Positions 1 to 7,871 of a stretch of 36,477 nucleotides of DNA are shown piece after piece. The stretch is from positions 1-36,477 of IMG/VR virus record IMGVR_UViG_3300000930_000093. The stretch is one strand, 5' to 3'. Position numbers and translations under genes: made by a program. The notes beneath the pieces were generated by a model. That model had not been told where the DNA came from. It made no database searches and saw only the letters and a program-made list of their open reading frames with translations. How positions within the stretch are numbered: the stretch's first letter is position 1; every line of letters starts with the position of its first letter. The stretch is from a virus.

Positions 1-297
1 AAACAAGCTCATGCTGCTGCTATAGAATCTTATATAGAAAAAAATGTTGGATTTGATTTAACTGAAACATTTAGAGACTCAGACCAAATAGGTTCAATGT
101 ATTTTACTAGGACATTAGAAGATTGGGCTAGATTTAATATTAATAATAGAACAAAATTTGATGCTTCTATTAGTTCCGGTTTAGCTATAATGGCTACTCA
201 AAAAAGCCTATATCAACCTATTAAAAAACAATCAAAAATAAAACTTAACTTTGCTAGATATGATAACAAAGGAAATAGTAGCCAAATTATAAGATAA
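1..297 (+). CDS. Terminase large subunit, C-terminal end (partial)
   Basis: The reading frame is open from the first base, so only the last 98 residues of the gene are in the window. The ATG at 97 is internal, not the start. The segment FDASISSGLAIMA near the end resembles the tail of TerL nuclease domains, where a late Asp precedes a hydrophobic helix. The position supports this strongly, since the portal gene starts at the very next base. TerL packages DNA into the prohead by ATP-driven translocation and cuts the concatemer. The ATPase motifs lie upstream of the window, so the call rests on the tail plus gene order and remains probable rather than proven. Confidence 0.7.
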   Translation, partial: KQAHAAAIESYIEKNVGFDLTETFRDSDQIGSMYFTRTLEDWARFNINNRTKFDASISSGLAIMATQKSLYQPIKKQSKIKLNFARYDNKGNSSQIIR

Positions 298-2733
298 ATG
301 AAAGATGTAAAGGTTAACATAAATCCAACAGGTTTTCCAAGTCAATTTGTTTCTGATGCAGAAAAAAAATCTTATGACTTTGGATTACAGATAGGTCAAG
401 CTATTCAATATGAGTGGTTTCGAAAAGACGGAGGTCAAGGAAGGTTTTATAATCAATGGGCAGATTTTCATAGGCTTAGGCTTTATGCTAGAGGAGAGCA
501 ATCTGTTCAAAAATATAAAAATGAATTAGCAATTGATGGAGATTTAAGTTATTTAAACTTAGACTGGACACCTGTCCCAATTATACCAAAGTTTGTAGAT
601 ATTGTTGTTAACGGAATGGCCGATAGAGTTTTTAAAGTAAACGCTTATGCTCAAGATGGAATGTCTTTAGACAAAAGAAGTGAATACCAAGTGCAACTTG
701 AAAAAGACATGTTAGGAAAAGACATGATGAATCAAGTTCAAAATGACTTTGGTATTAATACTTTTGCAACATCTGAAGAAGAAGTTCCAAATACATCTGA
801 AGAGTTAGCTCTTCATATGCAACTTAAATACAAGCCTTCTATTGAAATAGCTGAAGAGCAAGCAATTAATACTGTTCTTGAAAGTAACAGATATCATGAA
901 ACTCAAAAGAGAATTTATTATGATCAAACTGTTTTGGGTATTTCAATGTGTAAAAATGTTTTTCAACCTGGAGCTGGAATAAAAGTAGAGTATGTTGACC
1001 CTGCAAATGTGGTTTATAGCTATACTGAAGACCCTCATTTTTCTGATTGTTTTTATTGGGGAGAGATTAAAACAATTCCAATTACTGAATTAAAAAAAAT
1101 AGACCCAAGTTTGACAAGGGTAGATATGGAAGAAATTTCTAAATACAGTCAAAGTTGGTATGATTATAATAACACTGCTCAGTATTACAACAATAGCTTG
1201 TTTAGTAGAGACAGTGTGACTCTTTTGTTTTTTAACTATAAAACAACACAAACTTTTACATACAAGAAAAAAATAAATGCATCAGGTGCTGAAAGATTAA
1301 TTGAAAAAGACGATACGTTCGACCCAACTGAAGAAATGATGGAAGAGGGTAGGTTTGAAAAAGTTTCAAAAACAATTGATGTTTGGTATGAAGGAGTTAT
1401 GGTTATGGGAACTAACATAATTCTTAAATGGCAAATGTCTGAAAACATGGCTAGACCAGAATCAGCTTCTCAAGAAGTATACCCAGAGTATGTAGCTTGT
1501 GCGCCAAGAATGTATAAAGGGGCGTTAGAATCTTTAGTAAGACGAATGATAACGTTTGCTGATTTAATTCAAATTACACATTTAAAACTACAGCAAGTAT
1601 TATCTAAAGTTGTTCCTGATGGTGTTTTTATAGATGCCGATGGTTTAAATGAAGTAGACCTTGGAACAGGGCAATCATATAATCCAGAGGATGCACTTAG
1701 AATGTTTTTTCAAACAGGTAGTGTTATTGGACGAAGCTACACTCAAGATGGGGACTATAATCAAGCAAAGGTTCCAATTCAACAATTAACCAGTAGCTCA
1801 GGTCAAAGTAAAATACAAAGTTTAATAGGCTCTTATAATCATTATCTTTCTATGCTTAGAGATGTAACCGGGCTTAATGAGGCAAGAGATGGAGCAACAC
1901 CTGATTCATATGCATTAGTAGGTCTTCAGAAATTAGCAGCACTAAGTAGTAATACAGCAACTAGACACATATTAGATGCTGGGTTACAAATGAGTCAAAG
2001 ACTATGTACTGCTTTATCTAGTAGAATAGCAGATATGTTAGAGTATTCTGAATTTAAAGAACAATTTATAAATCAAATTGGAAAGTTTAATGTTGGAATA
2101 CTAGAAGAAATAAGTGAATTATACTTAAGTGATTTTGGAATATTTATTGAAATACAACCAGACGAGGAAGAACAAAGAATGTTAGAACAAAACATTCAAA
2201 TGGCACTTCAACGTGATTCAATAAATTTAGAAGACGCAATTGATATTAGAGAAATTAGAAATATAAAATTAGCTAATCAAGTTTTAAAACTTAAAAGAAA
2301 AGCTAAAGAAGATGCTGACCAACTAGCGAAAGCCACTGCCGCTGAACAGCAAGGTCAAATAAATATGCAATCTCAAAAAATGGCTGCAGAAACTGCAATG
2401 CAAAAGATTCAAATGGAAACTCAAGCAGCTATGCAGATTGAAGAAGCAAAGGCTACTTTCTCTGTTAAGAAAATGCAAGGTGAAGCTGCTATAAAAGCTG
2501 AGTTAATGAATTTAGAATTTCAACTTCAAATGAAGTTAAAAGGCGTAGAGATAGATGGATTAAAATCAAGAGAGCTTCAAAGAGAAAGTGCAAAATCTGA
2601 AAGAATATCTCAAGCCAATACAGAGCAATCAAAATTAATAGAGCAAAGAAAAAATAACTTACCTCCAATTAGTTTTGAATCCAATGAAGACAGCTTAGAT
2701 GGTTTTGATCTTGCAGAGTTTGAGCCTAGATAA
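298..2733 (+). CDS. Portal protein
   Basis: The product is 811 residues, the usual size for large portals of Bacteroidota podoviruses. Portals form the dodecameric ring at the capsid vertex through which DNA enters and leaves. The N-terminal two thirds are mixed alpha/beta with many aromatic residues. The last ~170 residues are a long Gln/Ala/Lys/Glu-rich helix with coiled-coil character (for example AAEQQGQINMQSQKMAAETA), as in P22-like portals with an extended barrel. The ATG directly follows the terminase stop codon with no gap, suggesting translational coupling. A scaffold-like gene and the capsid gene follow. I assign it from length, composition and gene order rather than a catalytic motif. 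Confidence 0.85.
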   Translation: MKDVKVNINPTGFPSQFVSDAEKKSYDFGLQIGQAIQYEWFRKDGGQGRFYNQWADFHRLRLYARGEQSVQKYKNELAIDGDLSYLNLDWTPVPIIPKFVDIVVNGMADRVFKVNAYAQDGMSLDKRSEYQVQLEKDMLGKDMMNQVQNDFGINTFATSEEEVPNTSEELALHMQLKYKPSIEIAEEQAINTVLESNRYHETQKRIYYDQTVLGISMCKNVFQPGAGIKVEYVDPANVVYSYTEDPHFSDCFYWGEIKTIPITELKKIDPSLTRVDMEEISKYSQSWYDYNNTAQYYNNSLFSRDSVTLLFFNYKTTQTFTYKKKINASGAERLIEKDDTFDPTEEMMEEGRFEKVSKTIDVWYEGVMVMGTNIILKWQMSENMARPESASQEVYPEYVACAPRMYKGALESLVRRMITFADLIQITHLKLQQVLSKVVPDGVFIDADGLNEVDLGTGQSYNPEDALRMFFQTGSVIGRSYTQDGDYNQAKVPIQQLTSSSGQSKIQSLIGSYNHYLSMLRDVTGLNEARDGATPDSYALVGLQKLAALSSNTATRHILDAGLQMSQRLCTALSSRIADMLEYSEFKEQFINQIGKFNVGILEEISELYLSDFGIFIEIQPDEEEQRMLEQNIQMALQRDSINLEDAIDIREIRNIKLANQVLKLKRKAKEDADQLAKATAAEQQGQINMQSQKMAAETAMQKIQMETQAAMQIEEAKATFSVKKMQGEAAIKAELMNLEFQLQMKLKGVEIDGLKSRELQRESAKSERISQANTEQSKLIEQRKNNLPPISFESNEDSLDGFDLAEFEPR

Positions 2734-2762
2734 TACCTTAAATGTAAATTAAATTAATTATA

Positions 2763-2770
2763 TAACTTTG
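2763..2770 (+). promoter_or_regulatory. Promoter -7 box TAACTTTG before the scaffold gene
   Basis: TAACTTTG matches the Bacteroidota -7 consensus TAnnTTTG. It is followed by TAAAAA, and exactly 15 bases separate it from the ATG at 2786. The box at 6225 has the same extended sequence and the same spacing. No clear -33 TTTG is visible upstream, so a phage-modified or activator-dependent promoter is possible. Confidence 0.45.
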
Positions 2771-2785
2771 TAAAAATCAAATCAA

Positions 2786-3880
2786 ATGGAATTTAAAGTA
2801 AAAGAAGTAAATCCTTTAGAACAAAAATCAGTTCAAGAGGTAGAAAAAGATCTTTTAGACAAGCATGAAGAAAGTTTAAATGAAAATCAACCTAAAGCTG
2901 AAGAGTCAATAAAAGTTGAAGAATCAATAAAAACTGAAGAGCCTGCTGAATTAAGAGAAGAAGACGTTCTTTCATATATTGGAAAAAGATATAATAAAGA
3001 AATATCATCTATTGATGAATTATTTACGGAAAGAGAAGTAAGTGAAGATTTACCAGAAGATGTTTCTAGATATTTAAAATTTAAAAAAGAAACTGGTCGA
3101 GGGTTTAGTGATTTTGCAAAAGCAAATAAAAATTACGAAGATTTACAAGACGACCAAGTGTTAGCTGAATATTATTCTTTAACAGAAGAGGATTTAGATA
3201 GTGAAGATATTCATTATTTAATGGATGAAAAGTTTTCATATGATGAAGACGTAGATGATTCCTCTGAAATTAAAAGAAAAAGTATAGCTAAAAAAAGAGA
3301 ACTTTCGAAAGCAAAAAAGTATCTTAATGATTTCAAAGAAAAATATAGCACTCCTCTTGAGTCAAGTGGGAAGGTTATTTCTGAAGAAATGCAAAAAGAA
3401 CTTGATGCATATAAAAAGTATATTCAAGAATCGAAGACCATTGAAGAAGCTAATCAAAAAAAGAATGAGTATTTTTCAAGAAAAACTGATGAGGTTTTTA
3501 ACTCTGAATTCAAAGGTTTTGAGTTCGAAATAGGAGATAAAAAAATTGGTTATTCTTATGGAGATGCAAAGGAAATGAAGTCTAAGCAAATGAATCTAGA
3601 AAACCTTATAGGAAAATATGTAGGGGACGATGGATTGATTGTTGATGCTAAAGGTTGGCACAAGGCACTTAGTGCTGCAATGGATCCTGAAAGATTTGCT
3701 CAGTATTTTTACGAGCAAGGAAAATCAGATGGTGTAGATGATATTTCTAAGAAAAGCAAAAACATTAATATGAATGTTAGAAATACTCCGCAATCAATTG
3801 GTGATACAGGGTTTAAAGCTAGAGCAGTAAATGACAACAGTGGAAAAGGTTTGAGAATAAGAAGTAACAAAAATAAATAA
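2786..3880 (+). CDS. Probable scaffolding protein (acidic, upstream of capsid)
   Basis: The 364-residue product is very acidic and helical, lies between portal and major capsid protein, and has no recognisable enzymatic motif. Residues ~35-52 contain a short repeat (EESIKV, EESIKT). Long charged coiled-coil-like stretches follow, and the C-terminal ~40 residues are basic and Gly/Asn/Arg/Lys-rich. That polarity, an acidic body with a basic tail that could touch the capsid shell, is typical of internal scaffolds that guide prohead assembly and are then expelled or degraded. A promoter-like box lies just upstream, with an A-rich leader (AAAAATCAAATCAA) directly before the ATG. An alternative is a head-decoration or protease-scaffold fusion, but no Ser/His/Asp protease signature was seen. 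Confidence 0.6.
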   Translation: MEFKVKEVNPLEQKSVQEVEKDLLDKHEESLNENQPKAEESIKVEESIKTEEPAELREEDVLSYIGKRYNKEISSIDELFTEREVSEDLPEDVSRYLKFKKETGRGFSDFAKANKNYEDLQDDQVLAEYYSLTEEDLDSEDIHYLMDEKFSYDEDVDDSSEIKRKSIAKKRELSKAKKYLNDFKEKYSTPLESSGKVISEEMQKELDAYKKYIQESKTIEEANQKKNEYFSRKTDEVFNSEFKGFEFEIGDKKIGYSYGDAKEMKSKQMNLENLIGKYVGDDGLIVDAKGWHKALSAAMDPERFAQYFYEQGKSDGVDDISKKSKNINMNVRNTPQSIGDTGFKARAVNDNSGKGLRIRSNKNK

Positions 3881-3901
3881 TAATTAAAAAAAACAAAAAT
3901 T

Positions 3902-5329
3902 ATGGCAGGAGCTGTTAACAACGTCCCAGGATTTGATTTACAACCAAGTTCGGAACAAGTATTATTACAAACAAATTACATTACTAACTTTGATTTCTTA
4001 AATCAGTATCTTCCAGATACTTACGAAAAAGAATTCGAACGTTATGGAAACAGAACAGTAGCATCATTCTTAAGAATGGTAGGCGCTGAAATGCCTTCTA
4101 ATTCTGACCTTATCAAATGGGCAGAGCAAGGAAGATTACACACAAAGTATACGTCAGTGACTTCAGCAGCAGCTGCAGGTCAAGATACTGCTACTTTAAC
4201 AATTGGAGATGTATTAGTGCCAGGTTCTGGTTCTATAGCAATTAGAGTTGGTCAAACAATTATGCTATCTGATAGTTCTCTTAATTCAACTAATAGCAAT
4301 AAAGCAATCGTTACAGCAGTAGATTTAACAGCTGGAACAATTGATGTAGCTTACTATGAAGCAGGAGGTCAGACAATGGCAGCAGCTGTAGTATGTTCTT
4401 TGTTTATCTATGGTTCTGAATTTCAGAAAGGTTCTGTTGGAATGCAAGGACAATTAGAAGCAGATGATTTTATTTTCGAAAATTCACCAATTATCATTAA
4501 AGACCGTTACGCAGTATCTGGTTCTGACATGGCACAGATTGGATGGATTGAAGTAACAACTGAAAATGGAGCAACTGGATTCTTATGGTACATGAAATCA
4601 GAGCATGAAACTAGACTTCGTTTTGAAGACTATTTAGAAACGGCTATGGTTGAAGCAGTACCTGCTGAAGCAGGTGGTGGTGCAGCAGCAATTGTAGAAG
4701 GGATTGCAAGTGGTGTAGGTAACAAAGGTTCAGAAGGTCTTTTCTATGTTGTTGAAAACAGAGGAAATGTATGGTCAGGTGGAAACCCAAATGCATTATC
4801 AGATTTTGATTCTATCATTTCTCGTTTAGATAAGCAAGGTTCAATTGAAGAAAATGTTATTTTCTTAAACAGAAACTTTGGTTTTGACATTGACGATATG
4901 TTAGCAGCTCAAAACTCTTATGGAGCAGGTGGAACATCTTATGGTCTTTTTGACAATGATGAGGAAATGGCTCTTAACTTAGGATTTACCGGATTCCGTA
5001 GAGGTTATGATTTCTACAAAACAGACTGGAAATACTTAAATGACCCAACAATGAGGGGTGATATTGGAGGTGGTACTGTAAACGGTGTGTTAGTTCCTGC
5101 AGGTTCTACTACAGTTTACGATCAAGTTCTTGGTAAAAATGCTAAGAGACCATTCTTACACGTTAGATATAGAGCTTCAGAAACTGAAGACAGACGTTAT
5201 AAAACTTGGATTACAGGTTCAGCTGGTGGAGCTGCTACATCGGATTTAGATGCGATGGAAGTAAACTTCTTATCAGAAAGAGCTTTATGTACTTTAGGTG
5301 CTAACAACTTCTTTATCTTTAACAACTAG
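3902..5329 (+). CDS. Major capsid protein
   Basis: The 475-residue product is of typical size for an HK97-fold capsid protein and follows the scaffold gene. Residues ~80-170 are Ala/Gly/Thr-rich and beta-rich, followed by SEFQKGSVGMQGQLE and a long mixed domain. Codon use differs from the neighbours: several arginines use CGT rather than AGA, and more Phe/Asn codons end in C, consistent with the most heavily translated phage gene. The start follows a 21-base A-rich leader without a Shine-Dalgarno site. A strong intrinsic terminator follows 20 bases after the stop, as expected for a gene needing high transcript dosage. The fold itself is inferred from context and would need structure prediction. 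Confidence 0.8.
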   Translation: MAGAVNNVPGFDLQPSSEQVLLQTNYITNFDFLNQYLPDTYEKEFERYGNRTVASFLRMVGAEMPSNSDLIKWAEQGRLHTKYTSVTSAAAAGQDTATLTIGDVLVPGSGSIAIRVGQTIMLSDSSLNSTNSNKAIVTAVDLTAGTIDVAYYEAGGQTMAAAVVCSLFIYGSEFQKGSVGMQGQLEADDFIFENSPIIIKDRYAVSGSDMAQIGWIEVTTENGATGFLWYMKSEHETRLRFEDYLETAMVEAVPAEAGGGAAAIVEGIASGVGNKGSEGLFYVVENRGNVWSGGNPNALSDFDSIISRLDKQGSIEENVIFLNRNFGFDIDDMLAAQNSYGAGGTSYGLFDNDEEMALNLGFTGFRRGYDFYKTDWKYLNDPTMRGDIGGGTVNGVLVPAGSTTVYDQVLGKNAKRPFLHVRYRASETEDRRYKTWITGSAGGAATSDLDAMEVNFLSERALCTLGANNFFIFNN

Positions 5330-5348
5330 AAGTAAATTTAAAAGGGGA

Positions 5349-5387
5349 AGCCAAGCAAAAATCAGGGGCTTGGCTGACTCTTTTTTT
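5349..5387 (+). terminator. Intrinsic terminator after the capsid gene
   Basis: An 8 bp perfect stem, AGCCAAGC (5349-5356) with GCTTGGCT (5368-5375), has an 11-base loop and is followed within a few bases by seven T (5381-5387). It lies in the capsid-249aa gene gap and would raise capsid mRNA relative to downstream genes. Confidence 0.8.
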
Positions 5388-5417
5388 ATTATAAATTAAA
5401 ATTAAAAATCAAATCAA

Positions 5418-6167
5418 ATGCCAACAAAAAAGAAACAGGTTTTTGTAGATAAAGCCTACAAACTTACTAAAGATAACGCTCCATTGAGCTATCACATTCA
5501 ATCAAGAAACCATAAAAGAAAGTCACTACTTTTTTTTGATGAAAGCACAGGAACTAACAGAGCTTTAAGGTATTCTAAAAATCAAAAAAGTATTTTTGAA
5601 GATGACCAAGATGGAAATGCTATTCTAGAACCTATTGTGTTTGAGGATGGATTACTATTTGTTCCTAAAGAAAATCAAGTATTACAAAAGTTTTTAGCAC
5701 ATCATCCAGGGCTTGGAAATATGTATGTTGAAGTAGATAAAGAAAAAGATGCTAGTTCTCTAGTTGAATCTTTAGATTTAGCTCTAGACGCTCAACTTTT
5801 AGCAAAAGAGTTAGATATTGAAATGCTTGAGACTGTTGCTAGAGTTGTAATAGGATTAAGAATAGATAATTTAACTTCGTCTGAATTAAAGAGAGATGTT
5901 AGAATATTTGCAAAAAGATATCCTGCTGAATTCATGGAATCATTAAATGATCCTTTATTAAGACTTCAAAATAAATGCGCTAAATTTTTTAGCGAAAACT
6001 TATTGGTTCTTAAAAACAAAAAAGATGTTTACTATAACATTCAAGGAAATAAAAACAAACTACTTACCGTACCTTACGGAGAAGACCCATTATTTATATT
6101 AGCTTCATTTCTTCAAAGTGATGAAGGGTTAGAGGTATTAAGAATACTTGAGGGTAAATTAGGTTAA
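5418..6167 (+). CDS. Conserved phage protein of unknown function next to the capsid gene
   Basis: The product is 249 residues, with a Lys-rich N-terminus (MPTKKKQVF), a central IVFEDGLLFVPKEN segment and a C-terminal FLQSDEGLEVLRILEGKL. I recall similar proteins downstream of capsid genes in Bacteroidota podoviruses, but I cannot name a function. No signal peptide, membrane segment or catalytic motif is visible. The gene stands alone between two intrinsic terminators (5349-5387 and 6191-6223), so its transcript is separated from both neighbours. Its ATG is preceded by the leader AAAAATCAAATCAA, identical to that before the scaffold gene. Virion or head-assembly involvement is inferred from position only. 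Confidence 0.6.
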   Translation: MPTKKKQVFVDKAYKLTKDNAPLSYHIQSRNHKRKSLLFFDESTGTNRALRYSKNQKSIFEDDQDGNAILEPIVFEDGLLFVPKENQVLQKFLAHHPGLGNMYVEVDKEKDASSLVESLDLALDAQLLAKELDIEMLETVARVVIGLRIDNLTSSELKRDVRIFAKRYPAEFMESLNDPLLRLQNKCAKFFSENLLVLKNKKDVYYNIQGNKNKLLTVPYGEDPLFILASFLQSDEGLEVLRILEGKLG

Positions 6168-6190
6168 CATTATTTTTAAATAAATTAGAG

Positions 6191-6223
6191 AAGAGGCTCA
6201 TAAATATGAAGCCTCTTTTTTTT
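6191..6223 (+). terminator. Intrinsic terminator after the 249-residue gene
   Basis: AAGAGGCT (6191-6198) pairs with AGCCTCTT (6210-6217) as an 8 bp stem with an 11-base loop. It runs directly into an uninterrupted T tract ending at 6223. The next promoter-like box begins two bases later. Confidence 0.8.
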
Positions 6224-6224
6224 G

Positions 6225-6232
6225 TACATTTG
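6225..6232 (+). promoter_or_regulatory. Promoter -7 box TACATTTG for the tail gene block
   Basis: TACATTTG fits TAnnTTTG, continues as TAAAAA, and lies 15 bases before the ATG at 6248, exactly as at 2763. It sits immediately after a terminator, where a new transcription unit would be expected. No clear -33 element is visible. Confidence 0.5.
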
Positions 6233-6247
6233 TAAAAAGACTTATAA

Positions 6248-6943
6248 ATGGCATCAATAATAAATACAGTAAGGTCTACTGTTCTGTCAATTGCGAATAA
6301 AAACAATTATGGATATATAACTCCTAATGATTTTAACCTATATGCAAAACAAGCTCAATTAGATATATTTGAAGATTATTTCTATCAATATAACTCATGG
6401 ATTGTAAAGCAAAATGCAAGAGTTTCAGGAAGTGGATATGCAGATATAATAAAAGGTTTGGTAGAGGTTATAGATAGTTTTTCTGTAACGAATCCTCTTG
6501 TCTTAAACGCTGGTGTTTATGAACTTCCATTAGATTATTATTTAGTAAATAAGATATTTCAAGGAAATAATGAAATAGAAAGAGTTAGTCAGAGTAAAAT
6601 ACTTTTACTTAATAGTTCTCAATTAACAGAACCATCTATAATGTTTCCTGCGTATACTGCTGAGGGAGATAATATTACAGTATACCCATCTTTAACAGGT
6701 GTCGTGAATTGTCAGTATATTAGGTATCCAAAAGACCCTAAATGGACTTATGTTACTTTAACGGAAGGAGAACCTCTGTTTGACCAGTCACCTGCTGATT
6801 ATCAAGACTTTGAATTACCTGCATCAGATCAAGTAAATTTAATTAATAAGATACTTCAGTACGCAGGGATGTCAATTAGAGAAATACCTTTGGTTCAATT
6901 TGCTCAAGCAGAGGAACAGGGAGAAAACACACAACAAGGATAA
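6248..6943 (+). CDS. Ring/connector-type head-tail protein (smaller)
   Basis: The product is 231 residues. The N-terminus (VRSTVLSIANKNNYGYITP, then NDFNLYAKQAQLDIFEDYF) is like short adaptor or ring proteins that stack below the portal in Bacteroidota and crAss-like podoviruses. The middle is beta-rich (VYELPLDYYLVNKIF) and the C-terminus is Glu/Gln-rich. It is the first gene after a terminator and promoter-like box, and it is followed three bases after its stop by a second connector-like gene. I infer a structural, non-enzymatic role at the head-tail junction. Which ring it forms cannot be told from sequence. Confidence 0.6.
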   Translation: MASIINTVRSTVLSIANKNNYGYITPNDFNLYAKQAQLDIFEDYFYQYNSWIVKQNARVSGSGYADIIKGLVEVIDSFSVTNPLVLNAGVYELPLDYYLVNKIFQGNNEIERVSQSKILLLNSSQLTEPSIMFPAYTAEGDNITVYPSLTGVVNCQYIRYPKDPKWTYVTLTEGEPLFDQSPADYQDFELPASDQVNLINKILQYAGMSIREIPLVQFAQAEEQGENTQQG

Positions 6944-6946
6944 GAC

Positions 6947-7870
6947 ATGGCATATTTAACACAATATCAGTATTACGAAAACGATGGTAATAATCCTGAA
7001 GATAAGAATTGGGGTTCGTATCAATACATTTCATTAAAAGACATAGTAAATAACTTCATGTTAATGTATGTTGGTAATGATAAATTAATAAATAACTCAG
7101 AAAGATATAATGTTTTATTTCATGCAAAACGAGCAATACAAGAGTTAAATTATGATTCTTTAAAAGAAATTAAAATATTAGAGCTATCTGTTAATGACGA
7201 ATTAAGATTTGTTTTACCAGATGATTATGTAAATTGGGTTAGGATTTCAATGTATAAAAACGGAACATTGTTTCCTTTAACAGAAAATATTCAAACTAAT
7301 TGGAGTAGTGCATATCTTCAAGATAATAATTATAAAATTTTATTTGATGAAGAGGGAAATGTTTTAAAGCCTGAGTTTTCTACAGTAGATATTGATAGAA
7401 TAAAAGGAAGTAATAGAACAATATATTTAAATGCAGAAAGTCCATATGATGGCCAAGAAGGTTATTTTTATAATAATGTTTGGTATTTTGAATATGCAAT
7501 AGGTGGGCGCTATGGTTTAAATACTGAAACAGCTAATCAAAACCCTACTTTTAAAATAAACAAAAAATCAGGAGTAATTAATTTTAGCTCTGACATGGCA
7601 GGAGAGTTAGTTGTTTTAGAGTATGTTTCTGACGGAATGGAAAATGGGGTAAATTCTGATATAAGTTTAAACAAACTATTTGAAGAATTTATTTATGCAT
7701 ATATTAAATTTTCAATTCTTTCTAGTAAGTTTGGAATACAAGAGTATATTATAAATAGAACTAGAAAAGAAAAAACAGCCCTCCTAAGGAACGCAAAAAT
7801 TAGATTAAGCAATATACACCCAGGGAGGTTATTAATGAACCTAAGGGGTCAAAACAAGTGGATAAAATAA
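6947..7870 (+). CDS. Ring/connector-type head-tail protein (larger)
   Basis: The product is 307 residues. The segment NVLFHAKRAIQELNYDSLKE, followed by ELRFVLPDDYVNWVRI, matches the pattern of tail-tubular/adaptor proteins: a helical N-terminal domain, then a beta sandwich with an LPxDY turn. The C-terminal ~60 residues are again helical and basic. It lies three bases after the previous gene and one base before the next, so the three tail genes are probably translated as a block. The role is likely structural, linking portal to tail. The assignment is from pattern and position. Confidence 0.6.
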   Translation: MAYLTQYQYYENDGNNPEDKNWGSYQYISLKDIVNNFMLMYVGNDKLINNSERYNVLFHAKRAIQELNYDSLKEIKILELSVNDELRFVLPDDYVNWVRISMYKNGTLFPLTENIQTNWSSAYLQDNNYKILFDEEGNVLKPEFSTVDIDRIKGSNRTIYLNAESPYDGQEGYFYNNVWYFEYAIGGRYGLNTETANQNPTFKINKKSGVINFSSDMAGELVVLEYVSDGMENGVNSDISLNKLFEEFIYAYIKFSILSSKFGIQEYIINRTRKEKTALLRNAKIRLSNIHPGRLLMNLRGQNKWIK

Positions 7871-7871
7871 T

